A stretch of DNA of 64,000 nucleotides from assembly GCF_016464385.1 (NCBI RefSeq), contig NZ_JADMLH010000019.1, positions 62,001 through 126,000 on the forward strand, in the 5' to 3' direction. This document shows positions 8,675 to 16,661 of the stretch, piece after piece. Numbering within the stretch: the stretch's first letter is position 1; each line of letters begins with the position of its first letter. Source of the stretch: Nucisporomicrobium flavum (lineage in GTDB: Bacteria; Actinomycetota; Actinomycetes; Mycobacteriales; Micromonosporaceae). The notes beneath the pieces are model-generated. The model ran no database searches. It was not told the origin of the DNA and worked only from the letters and a program-made list of their open reading frames with translations. The position numbers and the translations under genes were made by a program.

Positions 8675-9121
8675 ATGTCCGCTGACACCCCGGTACCCCG
8701 CCCGTCCCGCCTGCGCCGCCTGCTCTCGGCGGTGGCGATCGTCTTCGCGCTCACCGGCGGCACGCTCGTCGCCCCCGCCGTGGTCGCGCCGGAGCACACC
8801 GCCGCCGCCGAGGCGTCGGTCTATTCCAGCTGCACGATGGCGCGCTGCACCGACGCGCGTACCGCCCGGTCGGGCTGGAGTCAGCTCGGCTGGCCGACGA
8901 GCGCCGGCTGGTACACGTGGCCGTACGGCCAGTACAACTACACCGGCGGCACGTTCCAGAACCGCGAACGCCAGTTGCCGACGAACGCCACCTACAACGA
9001 GTACGACGTGTACCCCCGCTCACGTGGCGCGGCGCGGGACGCGTACCGGATCGTGGTGAACCGGTCCACGAAGGAGACCTGGTTCACCCCCGACCACTAC
9101 GTCAACTTCTACAAACTCTAG
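8675..9121 (+). CDS. Secreted guanyl-specific ribonuclease, RNase Sa/N1-T1 family
   Basis: The 148-residue protein starts at ATG 8675 with GGAG about 7 nt upstream. Residues 1-47 form a signal peptide (RLRRLL then a hydrophobic core, cleavage near AAAEA). The C-terminal half matches the microbial RNase fold: FQNRERQLP (94-102) as in RNase Sa, catalytic Glu109 in NEYDV, Arg117 and Arg125 as the likely catalytic pair, and catalytic His141 in PDHYVNFY. Cys53 and Cys58 are close together and could form a disulfide. Such enzymes cut RNA after G outside the cell. No barstar-like inhibitor gene is adjacent, which fits a purely exported nutritional or competitive enzyme. The exact Arg assignments are by analogy. 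Confidence 0.85.
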   Translation: MSADTPVPRPSRLRRLLSAVAIVFALTGGTLVAPAVVAPEHTAAAEASVYSSCTMARCTDARTARSGWSQLGWPTSAGWYTWPYGQYNYTGGTFQNRERQLPTNATYNEYDVYPRSRGAARDAYRIVVNRSTKETWFTPDHYVNFYKL

Positions 9122-9206
9122 GAACCCGGCTCGCCGCCCGGCCGCCGAAGCAGCCGGGCGGCAAGCAGCCGGGCGACAGGAAAGCCCGGCGGCACGAAGC
9201 CAGGAC

Positions 9207-9240
9207 GGGCCCGGCCGGCAGACGAACGGCCGGCCGGCCC
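9207..9240. terminator. Probable hairpin terminator between convergent genes
   Basis: Between the ribonuclease and thiC stops, GGGC-(C bulge)-CGGCCGG at 9207-9218 pairs with CCGGCCG-GCCC at 9230-9240. It has no U tract on either strand, so efficiency is uncertain. Just before it, GCAGCCGGGCG is repeated twice around 9150-9175. Confidence 0.45.
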
Positions 9241-9243
9241 CCG

Positions 9244-10827
9244 TCAAGCAGTCGTGACCGGCAGGTACACCCGACCACCCGAGTTCAGGAACTCGTCGCT
9301 CTTGTCCTTCATCCCCTGCGCCGCGTACTCCTTCAGCTCCTGGGTGATCTTCATCGAGCAGAACTTCGGCCCGCACATCGAGCAGAAGTGCGCCGTCTTG
9401 GCGGGCGCGGCGGGCAGCGTCGCGTCGTGGTACGCCCGCGCCGTCTCCGGGTCCAGCGCCAGGTTGAACTGGTCCTCCCAGCGGAACTCGAACCGTGCCT
9501 TGGACAGCGCGTCGTCCCAGGCCTGCGCCCCCGGATGCCCCTTGGCCAGGTCCGCGGCGTGCGCAGCGATCTTGTACGCGATCACCCCCGCCTTCACGTC
9601 GTCCCGGTCCGGCAGCCCGAGGTGTTCCTTGGGCGTGACGTAGCAGAGCATCGCGGTGCCGAACATGCCGATCATCGCGGCGCCGATGGCCGAGGTGATG
9701 TGGTCGTACGCCGGCGCGATGTCGGTGGTCAGCGGCCCGAGCGTGTAGAACGGCGCCCCCGAGCACAGCTCCTGCTGCAGGTCGACGTTCTCCTTGATCT
9801 TGTGCATGGGCACGTGCCCCGGCCCTTCGATCATCACCTGCACGCCGTGCTCCCACGCGACGTGCGTGAGCTCGCCCAGCGTGCGCAGCTCGGCGAACTG
9901 CGCTTCGTCGTTGGCGTCCGCGATGGACCCGGGGCGCAGGCCGTCGCCCAGCGAGAACGTCACGTCGTACCGGGCGAGGATCTCGCAGAGCTCGGCGAAG
10001 TTCTCGTAGAGGAAGTTCTCCCGGTGGTGCGCGAGGCACCAGGCCGCCATGATCGAGCCGCCGCGCGACACGATGCCGGTGACCCGGTTGACCGCGAGCG
10101 GCACGTACGGCAGCAGCACCCCCGCGTGCACGGTCATGTAGTCGACACCCTGCTCGGCCTGCTCGATCACCGTCTCGCGGAAGACCTCCCAGGACAGCTT
10201 CACCGGGTCCCCGTCGACCTTCTCCAGCGCCTGGTAGATCGGGACCGTACCGATCGGGACGGCCGAGTTCCGGATGATCGCCTCGCGCGTCTCGTGGATG
10301 CGCTTGCCGGTGGACAGGTCCATGACGGTGTCCGCACCCCAGCGGGTGGCCCAGGTCAGCTTGTCGACCTCCTCGGCGATCGAGGACGTGACCGCGGACG
10401 TACCGATGTTGGCGTTGACCTTCACCAGGAAGCGCGAACCGATGATCATCGGCTCGGTCTCGGGGTGGTTGACGTTGGCCGGCAGCACGGCCCGGCCGGC
10501 GGCGATCTCGTCGCGCACGACGGACGCGTCGACGCCCTCGCGGATCGCCACGAACTCCATCTCGTCGGTGATGATCCCGGCCCGCGCGTACGCGAGCTGG
10601 GTCGGACGATCCCCGGCGAGCGGCGTGCCCCCACCGGCGACCGGCGCGACATCACCCCGGGCGGCGATCCACGGCCCGCGCAGCGGCGGCAGCCCTACCT
10701 CCGGATCGCTGCCGGGACCGGACGTGTCGTAGAGCCGGACGGGCGGGTTGTCCCCGGTCAGCTCGACCTCGGCGAACGGCACCCGCAGGTCCGGACGGGA
10801 GCCCTCGACGTACACCTTGCGCCTCAT
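9244..10827 (-). CDS. thiC: Phosphomethylpyrimidine synthase ThiC
   Basis: The enzyme has 527 residues from ATG 10827, preceded by GGAGGAAAC; an upstream in-frame start lacks an SD. ThiC is the radical-SAM enzyme that rearranges aminoimidazole ribotide into the hydroxymethylpyrimidine phosphate half of thiamine. The conserved core is complete (e.g. ANIGTSAVTSSIAEEVDK, MIEGPGHVPMHKI) and the 4Fe-4S ligands lie at the C-terminus as Cys482-X2-Cys485-X4-Cys490. It is the last gene of the thiamine operon, 71 nt after thiD; no second TPP aptamer is visible before it, so control comes from the riboswitch at 14.9 kb. Confidence 0.97.
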   Translation of the reverse strand: MRRKVYVEGSRPDLRVPFAEVELTGDNPPVRLYDTSGPGSDPEVGLPPLRGPWIAARGDVAPVAGGGTPLAGDRPTQLAYARAGIITDEMEFVAIREGVDASVVRDEIAAGRAVLPANVNHPETEPMIIGSRFLVKVNANIGTSAVTSSIAEEVDKLTWATRWGADTVMDLSTGKRIHETREAIIRNSAVPIGTVPIYQALEKVDGDPVKLSWEVFRETVIEQAEQGVDYMTVHAGVLLPYVPLAVNRVTGIVSRGGSIMAAWCLAHHRENFLYENFAELCEILARYDVTFSLGDGLRPGSIADANDEAQFAELRTLGELTHVAWEHGVQVMIEGPGHVPMHKIKENVDLQQELCSGAPFYTLGPLTTDIAPAYDHITSAIGAAMIGMFGTAMLCYVTPKEHLGLPDRDDVKAGVIAYKIAAHAADLAKGHPGAQAWDDALSKARFEFRWEDQFNLALDPETARAYHDATLPAAPAKTAHFCSMCGPKFCSMKITQELKEYAAQGMKDKSDEFLNSGGRVYLPVTTA

Positions 10828-10898
10828 GTTTCCTCCCCAATCGTGATGAACCGGGCATGACAAGGCCGCGAGGGATCACGGCCCGACAGCAATAGCCC

Positions 10899-11657
10899 TC
10901 AGGCGAAGTGGTGCAGCGGCCCGGGACCGGCCCCGAGCTTCCAATCGCGGCCGCCGGCCAGCGCCCGCGCGACGTAGGACTTGGCGGCCCGGACCGCGCC
11001 CGCGACGTCGTCGCCCAGGGCGAGCCGGGCCGCGATCGCGGACGAGAACGTGCAACCCGAACCGTGATTGTTGGCGGTCAGCACGGGTTCACCGCGCAAC
11101 GTCTCGCTGCGCCCGCCCGCGTGCAGCAGGTCGATCGCCAGCTCGCTGCCGGTGACCACGACCGCCTCGGGCCCGCGCGCGGCCAGGTCGGCCGCTGCCC
11201 GGGCCATCTCCTCGGCCGTCTCGACCCGGCCACCGGTCAGGGCGCCGGCTTCGTGCCGGTTCGGCGTCAGAACCCGGGGGTACGGGATCAGTGGCTCGAC
11301 AGAAGCAACACCGGACAGCTCGCTGCCGGAGGTGGCGACGAGCACCGGATCCACCACCAGGTTCGGCAGCTCGGCGGCCCGCGCGGCGATCACCTCGGCA
11401 ACGGCGGGATCCCCCACCATCCCGACCTTGACGGCCGCCACCTCGAAGTCGGAGAGCACGGCGTCGAGCTGTGCCGCCACGATCTCCGCCGGAATCGAAT
11501 GGATCGCGGTGACCCCCCGCGTGTTCTGGGCCGTCACCGCGGTGATCACCGAGACTCCGTACGCCCCCAGCGCCGCAAACGTCTTGAGGTCGGCCTGGAT
11601 CCCCGCCCCACCCCCGGAATCCGACCCGGCGATGGTCAGCACCACCACCGGAGTCAT
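10899..11657 (-). CDS. thiD: Hydroxymethylpyrimidine/phosphomethylpyrimidine kinase ThiD
   Basis: The 252-residue kinase starts at ATG 11657, overlapping the stop of the preceding gene (ATGA). It phosphorylates HMP and HMP-P to HMP-PP, the substrate of ThiE. Ribokinase-fold hallmarks are present: TIAGSDSGGGAGIQADLKTF at the start, VKVGMVGDP, VVDPVLVATSG, LTPNRHEA and the anion-hole/catalytic NNHGSGCTFSSAIAA with Asp replaced by Ser-Gly-Cys context as usual for ThiD. Length fits the single-domain bacterial enzyme; there is no fused ThiE or TenA domain. Confidence 0.95.
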   Translation of the reverse strand: MTPVVVLTIAGSDSGGGAGIQADLKTFAALGAYGVSVITAVTAQNTRGVTAIHSIPAEIVAAQLDAVLSDFEVAAVKVGMVGDPAVAEVIAARAAELPNLVVDPVLVATSGSELSGVASVEPLIPYPRVLTPNRHEAGALTGGRVETAEEMARAAADLAARGPEAVVVTGSELAIDLLHAGGRSETLRGEPVLTANNHGSGCTFSSAIAARLALGDDVAGAVRAAKSYVARALAGGRDWKLGAGPGPLHHFA

Positions 11658-12217
11658 GCCGCCACCGCCTCGGCCAGCGCCCGAATGACCTTCTCCGGCT
11701 CCTCGGCCCGCATCACCGCACCCATCACAGCCACCCCCGCAGCTCCCGCCTCGACACACTCCCGCGCCCGCGACGGCGAATCGACACCGCCGAGCGCGAG
11801 CCACGTCCGTTTCCCCGCCAGCCGCGCCGCCCCGGCCGGCCCCAGCGCAGGGCCGTACCCGGGCTTCGACGCGCTGGCGTAGACCGGCGACACCGTCACG
11901 TAGTCCTCATCGGACAGTTCCTCGAACCCGTGCCACGATCGTCCCACCAGTTCGACGCCGTTCGGCCGGTTATCCACAGACGACAGATGGACCGCTCCGC
12001 CCCCCAACGGATCCGGGCCCGCGATGATGAGACGTCCGGGCGGCACGACGGTCCTCACCTCTGAGGCGAGGGCGTATCTGTCCCCGTACGAAAGATCCTT
12101 CTCGCGGAGCACGACCCACGACGCGCCGCCGCGGACCGCCGCCCGGACCACCTCGACGAGCGGCCCGGCGGCGAGCCGGCGATCGGTGAGCACGACGACG
12201 CCGGACGGGCTCACCAT
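11654..12217 (-). CDS. TenI-like thiazole tautomerase / ThiE paralog
   Basis: The product has 187 residues from ATG 12217 (GTG 12214 is equally coupled); both overlap the thiG stop. It has the ThiE/TenI TIM-barrel: TDRRL near 11, VVLREKD (35-41), VGRSWHG (91-97) and SPVYASASKPGYGPALG (110-126). It lacks the Asn-Asp of ThiE (IIAGPDP instead of a VNDR-like motif) but keeps His96 in GRSWH, the position of the essential His of the Bacillus TenI thiazole tautomerase (GRSVH). Its place directly after thiG, whose product TenI aromatises, supports that role. A second ThiE-like gene opens this operon. The function is inferred; ThiE activity cannot be excluded. Confidence 0.7.
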   Translation of the reverse strand: MVSPSGVVVLTDRRLAAGPLVEVVRAAVRGGASWVVLREKDLSYGDRYALASEVRTVVPPGRLIIAGPDPLGGGAVHLSSVDNRPNGVELVGRSWHGFEELSDEDYVTVSPVYASASKPGYGPALGPAGAARLAGKRTWLALGGVDSPSRARECVEAGAAGVAVMGAVMRAEEPEKVIRALAEAVAA

Positions 12218-12960
12218 GCCGGCATGCCGTCGTCCGATGTGGAGGCGAGCGCGTGATAGCGCTTCGGGATGCGTCCTGCTCCGGCCGCGAGCCGCCCGGC
12301 CTCCACGGCGTGCCGCATCGCCGCCGCCATCCGCGCGGGGTCCTCGGCCCGGGTGACCGCTGAGGCGATCAGCACCCCGTCGCAGCCCAGTTCCATGGCG
12401 AGGGCCGCGTCCGAGGCGGTGCCGATGCCCGCGTCCAGGATCACCGGCACGTCGACGCTGTCGCGGATCAGCCGGATGTGGTGCGGATTGCTGATGCCGA
12501 GCCCCGAGCCGATCGGCGCGCCCGCGGGCATCACCGCCGCGCACCCGGCGTCGGCCAGCCGGCGGGCGAGGATCGGATCGTCGCTGGTGTACGGCAGCAC
12601 CCGGAACCCGTCGTCCACCAGCCGCTCCGCCGCCCGCAGCAGCTCGACGCCGTCGGGGAGCAGCGTCCGCTCGTCCCCGATGACCTCGAGCTTGATCAGG
12701 TCGGTCTCGAACGCGTCCCGGGCGAGCTGCGCGGCCTTGACGGCGTCCGCGGCGGTGTAGCACCCGGCCGTGTTCGGCAGCACGCGCATGCCCAGCCGGT
12801 CCAGCAGCGGCAGCAGGCCCGGCCCGGCCGCGTCCACCCGGCGCAGCGCGACGGTGACCATCTCGGTGCCGGACGCCACGATCGCCGCCTCGAGCGCGGC
12901 CAGGCTCTCCGCCCCGCCGGTGCCGAGGATCAGCCGCGATTCCCCGAAGAGCTCCGCCAT
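12211..12960 (-). CDS. thiG: Thiazole synthase ThiG
   Basis: This 249-residue TIM-barrel enzyme joins deoxyxylulose phosphate, dehydroglycine and sulfur from ThiS thiocarboxylate to form the thiazole phosphate. The Schiff-base lysine is Lys90 in LIKLEVIGD; other family segments are LPNTAGCYTAADAV (61-74), VLPYTSDDPILARRL and the phosphate-binding GSGLGISNPHHI. ATG 12960 lies 1 nt after the thiS stop, so carrier and synthase are made together, and its own stop overlaps the TenI-like start. Confidence 0.97.
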   Translation of the reverse strand: MAELFGESRLILGTGGAESLAALEAAIVASGTEMVTVALRRVDAAGPGLLPLLDRLGMRVLPNTAGCYTAADAVKAAQLARDAFETDLIKLEVIGDERTLLPDGVELLRAAERLVDDGFRVLPYTSDDPILARRLADAGCAAVMPAGAPIGSGLGISNPHHIRLIRDSVDVPVILDAGIGTASDAALAMELGCDGVLIASAVTRAEDPARMAAAMRHAVEAGRLAAGAGRIPKRYHALASTSDDGMPAW

Positions 12961-12961
12961 G

Positions 12962-13162
12962 TCAGCCGCCCTGCGCCGCGGTCAGGACCTCGACCCGGTC
13001 ACCCTCGGCCAGCCGCGCGCCGGGCCAGGCCGACCGGGGTACGACCTCCCCGTTGACCGCGACCGCGACCCCGCGCCTCGCCTCGGTGACCGCGGCGACG
13101 AGCCGCTCCACGGTGCTGCCGGCCTCGACCGTACGGCCGGCGCCGTTCACAGTGACCCTCAA
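12962..13162 (-). CDS. thiS: Sulfur carrier protein ThiS
   Basis: This is a 66-residue ubiquitin-fold carrier ending in the required Gly-Gly. The start is TTG 13162, overlapping the thiO stop as TTGA and preceded by GGGAGG 7-8 nt upstream; a GTG four codons in would delete the first beta strand. The body RVTVNG...VAVAVNGEVVPRSAW...RVEVLTAAQGG is typical. The C-terminus is adenylated (ThiF/MoeB, not in this window) and converted to a thiocarboxylate that feeds ThiG. Confidence 0.93.
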   Translation of the reverse strand: MRVTVNGAGRTVEAGSTVERLVAAVTEARRGVAVAVNGEVVPRSAWPGARLAEGDRVEVLTAAQGG

Positions 13163-14184
13163 GCGAACCTCCCGGGGCTGAACGCTGCGAGCAACGGATC
13201 GACCCGGCCCACGACCAGGCCGGCGATGAGATCGGCGGTGACCGGGGTGAGCAGCACCCCGTTGCGGTGATGCCCGGCGGCCACGACGAGGTCGGGTCCG
13301 AGCCGCCCGAGCACGGGCGCGTTGTCCGGTGTGGACGGACGGTGCCGGACGACGGTCTCGGTCAGCTCGAACTCGGCCAGCTCCGGCACGAGGTCGGTGG
13401 CCGAGCGCAGCAGTTCCAGCACCGATCCGGCGGTCACGGTGAAGTCGGCCCGTTCCTCCTGGGTCGCGCCCACGACCACCTCGCCGTCCGAGCGGGGCAC
13501 CAGGTAGACGTGCCGGCCGTCCACGTACCCGTTGACGACGTGCCGCAGCACTCCCGGCTCCCCCCGCAGGCGCAGCACCAACCCTTTCACCGGGCGTACG
13601 GGCAACCCGGTCAGCTCCGCGGTCCCCAGCCCGGCCGCCACGACGACCGGCCCTTCGGGGAGCGACGCCACCCGCCGGCTCGTCACCGCGGCACCGAGCA
13701 CGGCACGCAGCGCGGCGACGACCCGCCGGGGATCGACCTGCCAGTCGTCGGGAAGGAACGCCCCGCCCCGCACCCGTGGCGACAGCGCCGGCTCCAGCGC
13801 CCGCAGCTCGCTCGGCGGCAACGGCTGCACTTTGAGATCCCGCAGCTCCCGGTACGCCCACAGCCGCCGAGCCTCGGCGAGGTCGTCCCCGGTCAGCGCC
13901 ACATCGACCGCGCCCGTGGCGTCGAAGCGCAGGTCGTGCCCGGCCTCCTGGGACAGCTCCGCAGCGAAGGCGGGCCAGCGGCGAGCCGACTCCAGCATCA
14001 GCTCCTGCAGTGGCTCCTGGCCGAACGCGGTCTCCCCGGCGGGAGCGATCATCCCGGCGGCGGCGTACCAGGCGCCCTCGTCGCCGCCGCTGTCGAGCAC
14101 GGTCACCGACAGTCCATGGTGGACGAGCCGCCAGGCCACGGAGAGCCCGATGATCCCGCCCCCGACCACGGTCACGTGGCTCAT
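13159..14184 (-). CDS. thiO: Glycine oxidase ThiO
   Basis: The 341-residue FAD enzyme of the DAAO family oxidises glycine to the imine used by ThiG in aerobic organisms. The dinucleotide-binding motif VVGGGIIGLSVAW is at 6-18 and the C-terminal FAD segment is AAGHHRNGVLLTP. The ATG 14184 overlaps the thiE stop (ATGA). The presence of ThiO and absence of a ThiH radical enzyme indicates the oxygen-dependent route. Confidence 0.93.
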   Translation of the reverse strand: MSHVTVVGGGIIGLSVAWRLVHHGLSVTVLDSGGDEGAWYAAAGMIAPAGETAFGQEPLQELMLESARRWPAFAAELSQEAGHDLRFDATGAVDVALTGDDLAEARRLWAYRELRDLKVQPLPPSELRALEPALSPRVRGGAFLPDDWQVDPRRVVAALRAVLGAAVTSRRVASLPEGPVVVAAGLGTAELTGLPVRPVKGLVLRLRGEPGVLRHVVNGYVDGRHVYLVPRSDGEVVVGATQEERADFTVTAGSVLELLRSATDLVPELAEFELTETVVRHRPSTPDNAPVLGRLGPDLVVAAGHHRNGVLLTPVTADLIAGLVVGRVDPLLAAFSPGRFA

Positions 14185-14825
14185 GAGAGCGCCTTCAGCA
14201 GCCGCTCGGTCACCTCGAAGGGATCGGCGGCGTTGGCGACCGCGCCCACCACGGCCACTCCGGCGGCCCCGGCCCGGCGCAGCTCACCGGCGTTGTCCGC
14301 GGTCACGCCGCCGATGGCGACGATCGGTACGCCCGGCACCGAGGCCGCCACCGAGCCGATCTTCGCCACCCCGAGCGGCGCCGGCAGCCCCGGCTTGGTC
14401 ACGGTCTCGAAGGCGGGCCCCACCCCGAGGTACGACGCCCCGTCAGCGACGGCGGCCCGGGCGGCGGACTCGTCCCGGCATGTCCCGCCGAGCACCGCCA
14501 CCGGGCCGAGGACCTTGCGCGCGGCGGCCACGGGCAGGTCCTCCGCGCCGACGTGGGCGCCGTCCGCGCCGACCGCCAGCGCCACGTGCAGCCGGTCGTT
14601 GACCAGGCACAACACCCCGGCCGGACGGCACACGTCGACGATCGCCGCCGCCAGCTCGTACGCGGCCCGGTCGGTGACGTCGTCCTCGACCCGGACCTGC
14701 ACCGCCAGCCGGTCGGACGCGCCGAGGCGGCCCGCGGCGGCCACGGCGGCGGTGACGACGGCGACGGCGTCACGCCCGGGGCGTGCATCGGTGATGAGGT
14801 GCAGACGCGGGAAAGCAGGGTCCAC
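14181..14825 (-). CDS. thiE: Thiamine-phosphate synthase ThiE (divergent)
   Basis: The product has 214 residues from GTG 14825, with GGGAGG about 9 nt upstream at the 3' end of the TPP aptamer. ThiE couples HMP-PP and thiazole phosphate. LITDARPGRD, LVNDRLHVAL (Asn76, Asp77), HVGAEDLP (Asp96) and GPAFETVTKPG (Thr141, Thr143, Lys144) are present. However the QxREK motif reads VQVRVEDD, so the lysine corresponding to Bacillus Lys61 is Glu47, and the Ser/His loop reads GGTCRD. The paralog at 11654-12217 has exactly these two motifs intact. It is the first gene of the operon. Confidence 0.85.
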   Translation of the reverse strand: MDPAFPRLHLITDARPGRDAVAVVTAAVAAAGRLGASDRLAVQVRVEDDVTDRAAYELAAAIVDVCRPAGVLCLVNDRLHVALAVGADGAHVGAEDLPVAAARKVLGPVAVLGGTCRDESAARAAVADGASYLGVGPAFETVTKPGLPAPLGVAKIGSVAASVPGVPIVAIGGVTADNAGELRRAGAAGVAVVGAVANAADPFEVTERLLKALS

Positions 14826-14831
14826 AACGCA

Positions 14832-14930
14832 CTCCTCCCTGCGCCGGCATGACCCGGATCAGGTTCGACGGTCGGGGGCCGCGACAGCCCCCCTCTCAGC
14901 CCGGTGCACCGGACTCCCGTGGGGTTGGTT
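14832..14930 (-). promoter_or_regulatory. TPP riboswitch (THI element)
   Basis: Reading the minus strand, the aptamer core is plain: CACGGGAG, then GGGCTGAGAGGGG closing the pyrimidine-sensor side, a GC arm, then CGAACCTGATCCGGGTCATG and CCGGCGCAGGGAGG. These are the conserved CUGAGA and ACCUGAUCYGG boxes of TPP riboswitches. The 3' strand runs straight into the thiE Shine-Dalgarno, leaving no room for a terminator, so it probably controls initiation of translation of the whole coupled operon. Confidence 0.95.
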
Positions 14931-14974
14931 CCGCCGCCGACACTAACGCCGTGCCGCGGTCCGCGTAAAGCCCC

Positions 14975-16630
14975 TCAGCGCACGTCCCACACCGGCTCGG
15001 AGGTCTCCACGACCTCGCCGTCGCCCTGGAAGAGCACGAACCGATCGAATCCGCGCGTGAACCAGCGGTCGTGGGTGACGGCGATCACCGTGCCCTCGAA
15101 GGCCTTCAGCCCTTCCTCGAGCGCTTCCGCCGAGGCGAGGTCGAGGTTGTCGGTCGGCTCGTCGAGCAGCAGCACGGTCGCCCCGGACAACTCGAGCAGC
15201 AGCACCAGGAACCGGGCCTGCTGTCCACCGGAGAGCGTGCCGAAGCGCTGATCACCCTGCGCCGCGAGCTCGTACCGGTTGAGCGCCTTCATCGCGCCGG
15301 CCCGGTCCATCCCGGACCGGTGGTCGTCACCGCGCCAGAGGATCTCCACGAGCGTACGGTCGAGCAGCTCCGGCCGGTCGTGCGTTTGCGAGAAGTGCCC
15401 GGGCCGCACCCGCGCGCCGAGCCGGGCCGTGCCGTTGTGCGCGACGTGCGCCAGCGGTGCCCCGTCCACCGGCTTGTTGTCCACGTCCGGGGCCGTGCCG
15501 CCGGCCGCGAGCAGCCGCAGGAAGTGCGACTTTCCCGTGCCGTTCGCGCCGAGCACCGCGACCCTGTCCCCGTACCAGATCTCCAGGTTGAAGGGGAAGG
15601 TCAGGTCTTCCAGCTCCAGGCCCGTGCAGACCACGGCCCGTTTTCCCGTACGCCCACCGCGCAGGTTCATCCGCAGCGACTGTTCCTTCGGCGGCAGCGG
15701 CGGCGGACCGGCCTCCTCGAACTTGCGGAGCCGCGTCTGAGCCGCCTGATAGCGCGAGGCCAGCCCGTCGTTGTACGCCGCCTTGTTCTTCAGCGTGAAG
15801 ACGAGCTCCTTGAGCTTCTCGTGCTCCTCGTCCCAGCGCCGCCGCAGCTCCAGCAGCCGCTCGTGGCGGTTCGACCGGGCCTCGTGCCAGGACGCGAAAC
15901 CGCCGGGATGGGTCCACGCGCTGCCGCCCTCCACGGCCACGACCCGGGTGGCGGTCTGTGCCAGCAGCTCCCGATCGTGCGAGACGTACAGCACGGACTT
16001 GGACGATTCCTGCAGCCGCGCCTCCAGCCACCGCTTGCCGGGCACGTCCAGGAAGTTGTCCGGCTCATCGAGCAGCAGCACCTCGTCGCCGCCGCGCAGC
16101 AGCAGGTCGAGCGCGAAGCGCTTCTGCTGTCCACCGGAGAGCGTGCGCACCGGTCGCGACTTCACCTCGTCCCACGGCTTGCCGAGGATAGCGACGGCCA
16201 CGGTGTCGAACAGCACCTCGGCGTCGTACCCGCCGGCCTCGCCCCACCCGGCCAGCGCGGTGGCGAACCGCATCTGCGCCTTCTCGGAGCCGGGCGCCTC
16301 CCGCAGCGCCGCGTCGGCCGCGCCCACCGCGTCGGCCGCGGCCCGCAACGGGGGCGCGACCAGGGACAGAGCAAGATTCTCGAGGGTACGGTCGTCGCCG
16401 ATCATCCCGATGAACTGCCGCATGACCCCCAGCCCACCGGCCCGGGCGACGGTCCCCACGGGTACGGCGAGATCCCCGGCGACCATCCGCAACAGGGTGG
16501 TCTTCCCGGCGCCGTTCGGCCCGACGAGCGCCACCTTCGCCCCCTCCCCCACCCGGAAGGAGACGTCGGAGAACAGTTCCCGCCCGTCCGGCAGCACGAA
16601 CGCGACCCCGGAGACATCCACGTAACCCAC
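14975..16630 (-). CDS. ABC-F family ATPase
   Basis: The 551-residue protein has two nucleotide-binding domains in tandem and no membrane segment. Domain 1: Walker A GPNGAGKTT (37-45), signature LSGGQ (164-168), Walker B LLLDEP (185-190). Domain 2: GANGTGKSH (361-369; His replaces the usual second Thr/Ser), LSGGQ (466-470), LLLDEP (487-492). Between them a highly charged helical linker (about 245-325) is the P-site tRNA-interacting arm of ABC-F proteins. These act on ribosomes, as translation factors or antibiotic-protection proteins; which of these applies cannot be told. ATG 16630; it reads in the same direction as the methyltransferase 31 nt upstream. Confidence 0.9.
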   Translation of the reverse strand: MGYVDVSGVAFVLPDGRELFSDVSFRVGEGAKVALVGPNGAGKTTLLRMVAGDLAVPVGTVARAGGLGVMRQFIGMIGDDRTLENLALSLVAPPLRAAADAVGAADAALREAPGSEKAQMRFATALAGWGEAGGYDAEVLFDTVAVAILGKPWDEVKSRPVRTLSGGQQKRFALDLLLRGGDEVLLLDEPDNFLDVPGKRWLEARLQESSKSVLYVSHDRELLAQTATRVVAVEGGSAWTHPGGFASWHEARSNRHERLLELRRRWDEEHEKLKELVFTLKNKAAYNDGLASRYQAAQTRLRKFEEAGPPPLPPKEQSLRMNLRGGRTGKRAVVCTGLELEDLTFPFNLEIWYGDRVAVLGANGTGKSHFLRLLAAGGTAPDVDNKPVDGAPLAHVAHNGTARLGARVRPGHFSQTHDRPELLDRTLVEILWRGDDHRSGMDRAGAMKALNRYELAAQGDQRFGTLSGGQQARFLVLLLELSGATVLLLDEPTDNLDLASAEALEEGLKAFEGTVIAVTHDRWFTRGFDRFVLFQGDGEVVETSEPVWDVR

Positions 16631-16661
16631 GCGGCCATCCTCCCCGAGGAAGCGACGCAGG

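Noticed and set aside
8598..9059. Alternative plus-strand ORF over the ribonuclease start
   Set aside because: Out of frame with the RNase; composition Arg/Pro/Ser-rich, no SD, no conserved motif.
9020..10039. Long minus-strand frame overlapping the ribonuclease and thiC
   Set aside because: Alternative frame of thiC, Arg/Ala-rich, and it runs through the convergent hairpin region.
10828..10898. Second TPP riboswitch before thiC
   Set aside because: The 71-nt gap has neither the CUGAGA nor the ACCUGAUC box.
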